Made by a program: the position numbers and the translations under genes | The notes under the pieces: generated by a model | The model's database searches: none | The model's input: only the letters and a program-made list of their open reading frames with translations | Told to the model about the DNA's origin: nothing | From: Neurospora crassa OR74A | Lineage: Eukaryota; Ascomycota; Sordariomycetes; Sordariales; Sordariaceae | Direction: 5' to 3' | Assembly (NCBI RefSeq): GCF_000182925.2 | Contig: NC_026505.1 | Span: forward strand, 5,518,001-5,582,000 | DNA: 64,000 nt | Shown: piece by piece, positions 47,278 to 58,224 of the stretch | How the letters are laid out: each line of letters opens with the position of its first letter | Numbering within the stretch: position 1 is the stretch's first letter

Positions 47278-48704
47278 TCAAACAGCAGTCGGCTTCCTAC
47301 TTCCCCCTCCACTCCCACCACTGCCACCGCTTCCTCCGCTTCCACTCCTCTTCTTACCACCGCCACCACCACCACCACCACCACCGCCCGTACTCATCCA
47401 CTCCCCAAACAACCAATAAGGCCCAAAGCTCGAAACCAGCAACACCGCGGTAACCGCAAAGAAACTTGCCCAGTTTCCCTGCTGGATCTCCGGCATCACT
47501 TTTTTACTTTCACCCCACTGCTGCTGTTTGTACGGTTGTTGCTGTTCCTGCTGATGGTACCCCGTCGACCCCGACCCCGACCCCGACCACCACTGCTGTT
47601 TTCCCTCTTCATCTTCTTCTTCTTGCTGCTGCTGCCACCGCGCCTGCTGTCTAGCCGCCTCGCTCCTTCTTGCATGCGACTTTTTGAGGTTTTCCCATAG
47701 TTGCTCGTGGGTGCGCGTGTGTTGCTCGCTGTTGAAGTGAGGTGCCGAAGCGGGGTTGAATGCTTGGGACCATTCTTGTTTCGGTCCTCCTGTACTCGCC
47801 CCCTCACCTCGCGTTTGACCTGGACCTGGACCTGGACCTGGACCTGGACCACCCCCGTACTGCTGCTGCTGCTGCTGTGAAGAGTACCCCGTACTCTGTT
47901 GCCACTCCCTCTTCACCTTTTGCTCCCCGTACCCGCCTTGTTTGAAGAAGCTAGGCGGGGGAGCGCCCTGTGTCGTTGAGCGGCGCTTGGACAGGCCAGA
48001 GGCTGGGCGGCCGCCGGCCGGACCGACGGAGGAGGAGTGGTGCGAGCCGTGGGCGCGGGCGCGTAAATGGAGACGGAGGACGTCACGGTCGTAGCGGGCG
48101 CGTTTGTCGGCGTGGGAGAGGGTAGAGTAAGCTTCGGAGATGCGCATGAAGCGGTGGGAGGCGTGCGGGTCCGAAGGGTTGTGGTCGGGGTGGTGGGTTT
48201 TGGAGAGGTGGTAGAAGGATCTGTTGTTGCTGTTAGTTTACGGTGTTGTTTCACATAAGGGATGATACCTAGGCAGGGTATGTAGAGGGATTGAAAGTAA
48301 AGATGGACTGTTGGCGCAGTAAGGGTGAAAGTGTAGAGACATGTAATGGGATATAGTGAAAGAGGTGGACCGCGAGTTGGTGTAAGTGATAAGAAAAGTG
48401 TGGTGGAGTTTTGCGATAGGAAGCTCAAGAAAAGGCATAGCCACTTTTTGATTTCCGCCTGGGTGGCGTCGAAATGAACGTTCAACGTCTCATAGTGATT
48501 GTTGTGGTGTTCAGGCTCTTGACGGCCGGTTTGTAGAGTACGCGAAATGGTAAAGTTGCGAGAGACTTTCAAGTTGTTCGCGACGTTAACTCTCGCAGTG
48601 GTGATAATCGAGGGTGGAGGAGTGGAAAGATGAGGGGAACCACGACGGCATTGGCGACCAAGAGGGCGCAAGGCCGCACCGAAAGAGCTGTAGTGAACTG
48701 GCAT
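47278..48704 (-). CDS. J-domain (DnaJ-like) protein with C-terminal membrane segment, probably mitochondrial
   Basis: J-domain proteins stimulate the ATPase of Hsp70 partners. Two exons are read, complement(47278..48220, 48445..48704), 400 residues. The 224-nt intron ends in CTAAC and AACAG but has an unusual GTGGCT donor. The first 65 residues are rich in Arg, Ser and Thr with few acids (RPLGRQCRRGSPHL, SRNFTISRTL), like a mitochondrial presequence. The J-domain spans about residues 69-130: HYETLNVHFDATQAEIKK, then SFYHLSKTHHPDHNP with HPD at 97-99, then FMRISEAYSTLSHADKRARYD. The middle is Gln/Gly/Pro-rich, including a (PG)n run encoded by a 6-bp repeat. A single membrane segment (NWASFFAVTAVLLVSSFGPYWLFG) precedes a poly-Gly, Lys/Ser tail. 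No zinc finger or CTD is present, so it is a type III J-protein. A mitochondrial membrane location is an inference. Confidence 0.88.
47817..47850 (-). repeat. (CCTGGA)n hexanucleotide repeat encoding Pro-Gly
   Basis: About five to six tandem CCTGGA units (plus-strand sense) lie in frame in the J-protein gene and encode alternating Gly-Pro residues. Confidence 0.85.
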
Positions 48705-49283
48705 TCCTCATCCCGTTCTCGCTGGGCTTATAGATGATCCTTCATGTCCTCTCAAATGAAGAAACACCCAGGCGCAATCGACGTTCCTTGTTGACGGTAG
48801 GGTTGGTTTCCTTAGCTTCGAGCCTGATACGATAACGACAGGATCCCTGCCGCCGGTGACGCAGTGACATAATCGAGGCACAATGTCCTCGAAGCTCTGG
48901 CCACCTCACCGCCCGCCCCGTGAGATGCATCCCCTTCAATTGGGACAAGCCTGCAATATCCGGATAACGCGGCAAGGGCAAGCTGGGTCGGGTCAGCTCA
49001 TGCAGCGTTGAACATGTCAATTCAAGGGCGCTGGGGGCGTACCGCTGCAACCCCGCGTTTGTGAACGTCGCGCCCTGTAGTCCCTACACGGAGCGCTGTG
49101 AGTGGTCAGCCGTCAATTTTCTGACCATCCAATGGGGCGATAAGCGATACGTTGGGAGCTTTGGATGGTGGGGATTGAACTTTTGTTTGGTTGAAGAGCA
49201 TCAGCTTCCCTTCTTCTTCAACAACAAACACTTTGTCTGTTCCTCTTGACATCTTTCTGGTCAGGAGACATCAAACAGACAAG
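48705..49283. promoter_or_regulatory. divergent promoter region (J-protein / methionine aminopeptidase)
   Basis: The 580-bp region between two divergent start codons should contain both promoters. I see no other gene. Short open stretches lack motifs. Confidence 0.5.
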
Positions 49284-50747
<1,464 letters not shown>

Positions 50748-52430
50748 GGGATTAATGGGGTAGCATAGCATAGGATAGGGTACGACAAAAAAAGTTCGGG
50801 ATTTGTTTGGTTCGCGTTTTCTTCCTGTAATGTTGCTTGTAAAAGATTGTAGCACCACGAGTTCATGGTGATGAGTGCGCTTTGACAGGGAGAGGTGAAG
50901 GAAAGCTCGAGCCAGCCAGAAACTCAGCAGCGCGCAGCCATCAATCTACAGAGTGCTAGGACGTTTTGACACTTGGTTCGTCAATCTGTAACGGTTGTTT
51001 TAGCTGATGGCAGGGATTTAACGCTGGAAGTTTGAACTCGTTTAGCACATGAAAACTAACGTGTCATGTTTCAATATAGCTGGCTGTCGACCAGAGACGG
51101 AGGACAACCGGAGCATGTGCGGAGCTTCGAGAGCCAAGCCGGTCCCAAGAGATCCACTCGTACTCCGTGCAGGCCGCACAAATCGGACCCAGCGATCCAC
51201 AACCGTACCGTACCGATACAGAGGCTCAAAAATTCCACGGCTTTCCAAATTGTCAATCAGCGGCGAAGAGTGACGGAAGCGATCACGGAGGCGGAGTGAT
51301 CGACATCTGGGGATGACGGAGGTATGCCGGCTGTGACGTCTGCGGCTTTGTCAGATTCGCCGTGTCCGACCTGTCTAACCGAGGTGTGCGAATAAAAGAC
51401 AGAACACTTTCTGGTGGGTTTTTGGTGCCAGTGTGTTCGGACTATTTTTTCCACACCTCGCCAAGCTGAGGCTGGTGGAGATTGACTGTGGAAAATGTGG
51501 CTCATCCCATTGGCTGACTGCGCAGCTGCGTTGCCACTTTTTTTTCTGGTTTATCACGGACCCGATAAGAATTCGTGAGACACGGGTGTGAACGGACCAA
51601 CGGGGCTCAGTGAGCCACTAACTGAACTGGACCGCGCGGGGGCGTACAACGCTGGAAGGAGAAAAAAAAAAAAAGAAAGGCGTCACATTTCGGTTCCAAT
51701 TGGTAAAAGCCGAGGAATATCGCGATGACAAGCGGCAAGTCATAAAGGCCGCAACCGCTCTTCCTCTGCTCCGTTCCGGTCTCGCTGTTTTTGAGGCTTC
51801 ACAAAGTTTGTCCAACTCTGTTTTCAAGTGTCTCTCACTTTATAGTATTGCACTTGTTCTGCATTCCACTCCGCCTTGTCTACCTAGGTACCTTCACGCG
51901 ACCACATACCACAAACAATTACAACCAATCTATCATTTTCCCCTTTTAGACGGGACGTACGTACAAGCGGTAGTGTCACAAGCAAACCAGGCACGCGCTC
52001 CGTTATCGTCGATCAACCCAAGGTTCCAGGCCGTTGTTCGGATCAACCGGTTTTGTTTACCCAGGGTCCCAGTCAGCTACTAGTCACTAGTCTAGCCCCT
52101 GCGAAAGAACTTTCTGCTGCGCTCCTCCGCTCTCTGCGTTATCACAAGCCAATCCTTGACCACCAAAAAGTCCTATTCTTGTCGTTGGTCCAGACGATTT
52201 CTTACAGTCACCACCACCACCATCACCACGCCCTATTTCTAGCTGACCGCTCGCTTGCGTCACCGCAATTGTCGACATAAGGATCGTCTTTCCCGTTCTT
52301 GCGGTCTGCTTTTTGTCAGCGCGGCGCTTCCGAGTCGAATTTTTTTTCACTTATAAGAGGAATCCATCTTGACACCACCTCACGAATCCTGACCAACAAA
52401 CTCAATAAAACACATCGCAAAGCTATCAAA
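50748..52430. other. intergenic region between MetAP2 and the PRELI gene
   Basis: 1.7 kb with no supportable gene. It contains an A-rich tract near 51661-51675. The last 600 bp before the PRELI gene are pyrimidine-rich and include CACCAC repeats, consistent with a promoter and a long leader. Confidence 0.45.
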
Positions 52431-53027
52431 ATGAAGGTCTTTTCCAACACAGAAACCTTCAATTACTCATGGGAAGAGGTATCGACTGCCAACTGGCGGA
52501 AGTACTGCCCATGGAACGAGAAGTCGACGCACGTTGTCGCCGTCGATACCATCAGCCGCAGCGTTGACCCTGCCACCGGCATCCTGCGCACCGAGCGCCT
52601 CATCACCTGCCGTCAGGCTGCTCCAGAATGGCTCAAGAGCATGATGGGCGGCGGCATGGACGAGTCGCAGGTGTTTGAGACTTCATACGTCGACCCCAAG
52701 ACCAAGACCGTTACCATGGTCTCCACAAATATCACCTGGAGCAACTTGCTCAACGTCCAGGAGACCGTCGTCTACTCGCCCCTCTCCGATCACCAGACCA
52801 AGTTTCACCAGGAGGCCAAGATCACCGCTCTGGCTGGTGGCTGGCAGCGCATCAAGAACAGCATTGAGGACACCCTTGTCAAGAGGTTCCGGGAGAACGC
52901 GGCCAAGGGCAAGGAAGGATTCGAGTCCGTGCTGGCCATGAGCAGGCGCGTCTTCGCTGAGGAAAGGGAAAGGGAGAAGATGGGCCTCATCAGGGAGCAA
53001 GCTGGGAACATCCGCATGGCTGCTTAA
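52431..53027 (+). CDS. UPS2: PRELI/MSF1 domain protein, UPS2-like phospholipid transfer
   Basis: PRELI-domain proteins work in the mitochondrial intermembrane space, where with Mdm35 they shuttle phospholipids between the membranes (phosphatidic acid for Ups1, phosphatidylserine for Ups2). The gene has one exon of 198 residues. The ATG at 52431 is in good context (AAAATGAAG). The frame is open further upstream, but that part is not family-like. The protein begins MKVFSNTETFNYSWEEV and continues with NWRKYCPW, STHVVAVDTISRSV, RTERLITCRQAAPEWLK, SQVFETSYVDPKTKT, TNITWSNLLNVQETVVYSP, FHQEAKITAL and IEDTLVKRFRENAAKGKEGFE. These match yeast Ups2 (FNYPWDQVTAANWKKY, TERLIT, FCENAKKGKMGFD) better than Ups1, by memory. 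The C-terminus adds a charged helix. UPS2 versus UPS1 assignment is moderately sure. Confidence 0.9.
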   Translation: MKVFSNTETFNYSWEEVSTANWRKYCPWNEKSTHVVAVDTISRSVDPATGILRTERLITCRQAAPEWLKSMMGGGMDESQVFETSYVDPKTKTVTMVSTNITWSNLLNVQETVVYSPLSDHQTKFHQEAKITALAGGWQRIKNSIEDTLVKRFRENAAKGKEGFESVLAMSRRVFAEEREREKMGLIREQAGNIRMAA

Positions 53028-54333
53028 GTCTCTTTTTGCGATCCGAGGTCGCTCTGAGATGCTCGATGAATTTCTGCATCGTTGGGGCAATTGAGTGACG
53101 GCACCATCATCACACATAACGGCAGCAGCAATGCCGGTAGCGCATCATCAAATCGCCTGCTCGATCACGACGCCGAATCACGACATTTGGCGACACACAC
53201 ACGTGTCGCGCACCCGCGGCAAGCAAACAAGCGATTGAGCTGAAAAAAAAGCTCCGGGCAGTTCCGTGCAGCAGGCATTGTCTGTCTCCTGGCTTGGCGC
53301 GGCATTAATGATGCATTCACTCACACACACACACACTTCTCTTTCTTTTTCTTTGCGATTGATGGGTTTACATACAAACAAAAGCGATGTCGTACGGAGT
53401 CCGGGAGTTTAGCCAAAAAGCATAGACTTGGAGTCAACTTCATTAGACGGCGTTGTTCGGTGTTCATTATTTACTCAAGGAGGGGGAAGAAGCGATGCAT
53501 CTTCATTTTATCTTGCTTTTATTCATTTCGATATCCCAAATTCAGATGTGTTTCTATAGACTTGCATTTTCCTTTCCTCATCTTTTGTGTTCATCTCTGC
53601 GTTGTCATCCCCATCATGTCAAGCAGTGTTGAGGCGGAGTTTTCGGAGTTACCCCCTTATCCCCGGTTCATTTCTAGGGTTATTCTTGGGATTGAGCATG
53701 GAGGTCAAAGGAAACTGAAAATCATCATTTATCATTCCTTGCTTCCGGGTTTCCGAAACGGTTTGAAGGATGCGAGGGGTACTGATGGCCTTGGATGCGA
53801 CGACCCGAGGACACGCGCGGGGTACGAAACTCCTTGTACATATCCTAGACGGTTCAGATAAATCGGGTTGCGGCAACTGCTAAGATGGAATTGGAAAAGG
53901 AGATGATGGACAGGACAGAGAGGGATGGAAGAGGGAAACTAGAGCATTTACAATGTTTGCTAGATCTCGTCATTCACATTTCAATTTTGAGATAAGAGAC
54001 ATCTTACATTTCCCTTCATTCAAACACTGCGTGCTTCATTTTGGGCGCTATCCGTGACTGCCGTTCGTATTTTGAAAGCCCATCGCGATGAACTCATGCT
54101 GAAATAATGCTTGCTTGTCCAACCTCGCGCTCACACCAAACTGAACGAACTACCATCTCATGTGAACCTCCAACCAAACCAACCCAACCTACCAACGCTG
54201 CACTGCATTACATCAATCAATCAAAGTAATCACCAACGCACGTAAAAATAAAAGGGTATCATTAATTCCACCAACCCATTCATCTCTTCCCCCATTCTCC
54301 CCTCCCCTTCCTTTTTTCTCCCTCTCCCAATTC
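53028..54333. other. convergent intergenic region
   Basis: Between the PRELI gene (+) and the small unknown gene (-). It has a short CA repeat near 53321-53333 and AT-rich 3' flank sequence. The 133-codon open stretch at 53460-53861 starts with a non-ATG codon and has no motif. No gene is supported. Confidence 0.45.
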
Positions 54334-55076
54334 TTACTGCCCATTCACCCTCAACCTCTCCCCACACCTCGTCTCATACAACCTCAACAACCCCGTCGTA
54401 TCCCGATCAAAGAGACTGTCTCCCGCATCCTCCCATACCTTTCTCAGTAGCGCCACTGCCTCCTCGTACCTCCGAAAGAAGTAGAGTTCCTCCACTGCGT
54501 GCAAAATCTCTTGCGCTTCGGGCTTGTTGATGGTTCTGGTTCTTCCGTCTGCGGCGGTGGAGCCGAGGGGGAATTGGAGATGACGGTGGAACTTTTTTTG
54601 CGTGTTAGTTGTATGTAGTGTATGTGTATGTAGTGGGTGTGAGGCTTGGTTGGACTTGATGCACGGGGACGGGGAGCATTTTTATATGAAGGGAGGAGGA
54701 TGGTAGGGGAGGGGGCAGGTTGAAAAATTTGATACTGGGAAAGGGTCGGAGGTTTGGAGGTTTGCAGGTTTGGAAGTGTGAAAGAGCATGAAGCTGAGGC
54801 GGAATATGATGTGAAGAGTGAGGAGAAACGAAAGGGAGAGGAGGAAATTCCTACCTCGCCGTTTTCAACCTTGACGCGATAAGTCTTTTTGAGTTCCTGG
54901 AAGGCTTCCTCCGAAAGGGCTGTCCTGTCTGCTTTTGTGGCTGGTGCTGCGCACTCGGCTACGACTTCGGTTTTGGTATTAGAGATGGTGTTCGTGGTTG
55001 ACTCGTCTTCGGAGTCGGAGCCTAGACCGATGCCTAGAAGGCCAGACTCGAGGGTTTCTTCGGCTTCGAGGGACAT
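54334..55076 (-). CDS. small conserved-looking protein, function unknown
   Basis: Two exons are read, complement(54334..54591, 54855..55076), 159 residues. The 263-nt intron has a GTAGGA donor and a CTAAC branch followed by an A-run and AG, joining in phase 0. I do not recognise the family. The N-terminal third is acidic and Ser/Thr-rich (MSLEAEETLESGLLGIGLGSDSEDES). A helical segment ALSEEAFQELKKTYRVKVENGE follows. The second exon is probably all helix: NKPEAQEILHAVEELYFFRRYEEAVALLRKVWEDAG, then FDRDTTGLLRLYETRCGERL. The pattern resembles a short TPR-like helical pair with an acidic tail. The exon 2 reading lies in a different frame from the long open stretch on the same strand. It is supported by its amphipathic pattern and clean splice sites. 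Confidence 0.7.
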
Positions 55077-55679
55077 GGTTTTGGTTGTGATGTTTAGATG
55101 TAAATTTCTGAACTTAAAAAAAAAATTCAAGATTGTCGTGATGAGTTTGGGAAGTATGGATGGTAGATGACTCGTTGAGTTGTAAGTGATATGCAGGATT
55201 GAAAAGGTGGAAGTCGAAGAGAGAATTAATGTGTAAGTGAGTGAAGGTCTTTCCCCGGGGGTGAAAGCTCTCCGGACAAGAAAGTGAAGACAGTAATTGC
55301 GGAGCCCTGAAAGCCCCGAAGTAACGGAGCGGCAATCTTCCCCACGAGCCCCGCAGTGGCCCCGTGGAGCTCCGTAGGGCGGCCCCACATCTTCCAACTT
55401 CCATGTTATAGCCCGGCCGGCGTTGGGTTGGGGGGGGTCTTTCCTTCCCCGACTGACTTCTTGACAATAGCAACTTCCAGATCTGAATAACGGAACAACA
55501 GTCATTGGCAACCAGCAAAGCCCTGTTACTTTTCTTCTTTTGCTTGCTGTGCAACTTGTCCGTCTGTAAACATCATCTTAATCTTCTTCCACCCATCATC
55601 GCCGACTTACAAGTGACCTCATCTCATACCAACCATCTGGCAACTATCAGCATCCGCAGTCAATAACAGATCACTAAAG
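55077..55679. promoter_or_regulatory. divergent promoter region
   Basis: About 600 bp between the start codons of the small unknown gene (-) and the P-loop kinase gene (+). It should hold both promoters. No other gene is seen. Confidence 0.5.
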
Positions 55680-56859
55680 ATGGAGGAACAAATGGATCGC
55701 CTGGTCGAGAGGGCATGGGACAAGTTTCTCGACACACCCACGGATCAGAGACTCTGTATGTGCTCACCGGTTCTTCTTCCATAATCTCCCCCGTCATCAA
55801 ACAGCCATCATCACTACTTGTCGCCTGCAGCATGCCTTTCATATTCGCTCAGTGGCTCGTACATCTCGACCTTCTCTGCACCAGGTGACGGTGGACATTT
55901 TGTGTCACACGCTTACCAACTCACCTCGTTGAATTCCCTTTGCTTCGTCACTCCTCATCTATCAATAGTAACAACAACAGCAACAAACATACTAACCGTC
56001 TTCTTTAAACAGTGATTGCCATAGCAGGTATCCCCGGCTCCGGTAAGCCTCCTCCTTCTCCTCCTCCTTTTCTTCTTCCTCCCCCACCCCTTCCCCTCCT
56101 ACCACCCCTCTCACCAACCTAACTAACCACTATCCCACAAAAACCAGGAAAAACAACCCTCTCCCAAATTCTCGCTCGCCGCCTAAATATCCTGCACGCC
56201 ACCGAATATCCCCTTGCTTCCATGTCTCCAGACTTCGCCACTGCCCTCCCCATGGACGGCTTCCACCTCACGCGCGCCCAACTGTCCGCCATGCCCGACC
56301 CGGAACTCGCACACGCCCGACGCGGCGCGGAATTTACTTTTGATGGACAGGGGTTTTATGAGCTGGTGAAGGAACTACGAAAGCCAGTGGTGACAACGGC
56401 AACCAGAACAACGGTGTGGGCGCCTAGTTTCGATCATGCGTTGAAGGATCCGGTGGAGAAAGGGATCGAGGTGGGACCGGAGATGAGGGTGGTGGTTTTT
56501 GAAGGGAATTGTGAGTTTTTCTCTCCACTCTGTTCCAGTTTTTCTCTGAAATGGAACGGGGGGTAAAGCTGACAAAAGCGAAACAAAAACCAGACCTCCT
56601 ACTAGACCAAAAACCCTGGTCTGATGCTGCCAAATTGATGGACCTCAAGTTCTTCGTCAGAGTGCCGTTCCCCGTGGCCAGGAAACGGTTGGTCAAGAGA
56701 CATTTGGCTGCTGGGATCGCGGCCACAGAGGAGGAGGCGGATAAGAGGGCGGTGGAGAATGATTTGGTCAATGGGGCTCTAATTGAGGAGTTATTGAGGG
56801 AGGATGAGGTGGACGAGGTTGTGGAGAGCTTGGAGGATGGGAAGTGGGTGCACACTTAG
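55680..56859 (+). CDS. YFH7: P-loop kinase of the YFH7 / uridine kinase-like family
   Basis: Yeast Yfh7 is an ATP-dependent kinase of unknown substrate in the phosphoribulokinase/uridine kinase superfamily. Four exons are read: 55680..55755, 56013..56042, 56148..56510 and 56594..56859, 244 residues. All three introns join in phase. The 30-nt second exon and the start of the third together encode the Walker A motif GIPGSGKTT (residues 31-39). Superfamily signatures follow: LPMDGFHLTRAQL (substrate base), the RRGAEFTFDGQGFYELVKELR segment, APSFDHALKDPVE and VVFEGNYLLLDQKPW (Walker B region). The lid RLVKRHLAAGI lies before the C-terminal helix. Length is shorter than yeast Yfh7 (about 350), which carries an insertion by memory. 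The substrate is not inferable. A 15-bp minisatellite begins directly after the TAG stop. Confidence 0.88.
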
Positions 56860-56865
56860 GTAGTG

Positions 56866-57055
56866 AGTGACGAGAGTGACGAGAGTGAAGTGACGAAAGT
56901 GACGAGAGTGACGAAAGAGAGAGTGACGAAAGGGAGAGTGACGAAAGGGAGAGTGACGAAAGGGAGAGTGACGAAAGGGAGAGTGACGAAAGTGAGAGTG
57001 TGGAAAGTGGCGAGAGTGACGAGAGTGATGAAAGGGAGAGTGACGAAAGTGAGAC
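56866..57055 (+). repeat. 15-bp minisatellite (GTGACGAAAGGGAGA)n
   Basis: Degenerate tandem units of GTGACGAAAGGGAGA type start a few bases after the stop codon of the P-loop kinase gene. The central four to five units are perfect and the edges drift (GAGAGTGAC, GAAAGTGAC). The unit length is divisible by three, so frames stay open on both strands across it. Confidence 0.92.
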
Positions 57056-58224
57056 TGGGTATGAGGCGGGGTGTGAGAGTGAGTGGTGGACAAAGACGGA
57101 ATAGAGGGGGAGACGGAGACAGAGAGATTAAGTTGCTGGAGGAAGCTTTTCGAAGTTTAGGAGTGTGAGGCAGCGCTGAAGATATTACATAAAGCGTATC
57201 ATTAAAGCGAGCATTATCTTTGGTATTTGTTTCTTCGACTGTCTATAGCCTAGAATTACAACCCAGCAATGGTTTGTTTATCACTGATACAAAAAAGCCA
57301 AAACTTTACTAGATATGCGAAAGCGTTCACCTTCTGTCAAGTAACGTCGCTCATCCGTGAAAAAATTGTTGAGACAATGGCCGAATGGTCCTTAGAGAAA
57401 CATCGAACACTTCATAGTTAGTCCATCATACTTTTGACTCCTTGAGTATACTCTCACAACGCATCTGATCGTCTGTATCATACACAGCCTTTGGACTCAA
57501 ACTTCCAGACAATTCCTGGATAGGATTATACGAATATCCCCCGAGGTTCTGGCCGTGTACATCCGAATAATCGTAAGCCCCATCACCGTTTTGTAACGAC
57601 CTATCCTAACTACAACAGGAGTTGACGTGGTTGGACGGGTTCACTTACGTGCCCCGTGAGTGGGTTGATCGAACTACCATAGAATCAAAGCTACAGCCAA
57701 AGAAAGGTCTCATCAATTTCGATCGTGGACGAGAGCGTCGTAATATTGTATCCTCCAATATTTGAAAGGCCCAAAAGAAAATGGAGAGAAAGGCATCATA
57801 AGATGAAACGCCCATCAGACAAAGAGACTTTCTCCTTGCTGTAGCGTCACGGACCAAACCCTAGCCATTGTACCATTTCGCTTCACAGGGACAACTCAAT
57901 ACACATGATGGAAGTTCCCAAAGTAACAAACAAACAAACAAAGCAGCATTGTATTATATATAAGGGGGTATCTTAAGCGTGCCAAGCAAGTATTGGTATG
58001 GTATGGTATGTATGTGCAGTGCGTTGATGTATGTATGTACTTTTATGATCGCTCTGACCAACGCCTATCCTGATATTCAGCCCGTGGCGCACAGCGTATG
58101 TTTATGGTGGTATATCCCTTTACCATCCATCCATCCGATGACGCCCTGGTATATTCCTTTTTTCGTTTCCGCATAAACTCATCAATCATAAGGGTATCAG
58201 GTATCTCTCTCTACTTTCTCTTCT
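57056..58224. other. convergent intergenic region
   Basis: The region lies between the P-loop kinase gene with its minisatellite and the 3' end of the fusion membrane-protein gene. It is AT-rich with no supportable gene. TATG/GTATG short repeats occur near 57990-58020. Confidence 0.45.

Noticed and set aside
56791-57093. Antisense frame of repeated HSPFR units over the minisatellite
   Set aside because: Open only because the 15-bp unit is a multiple of three; it is repeat-generated.
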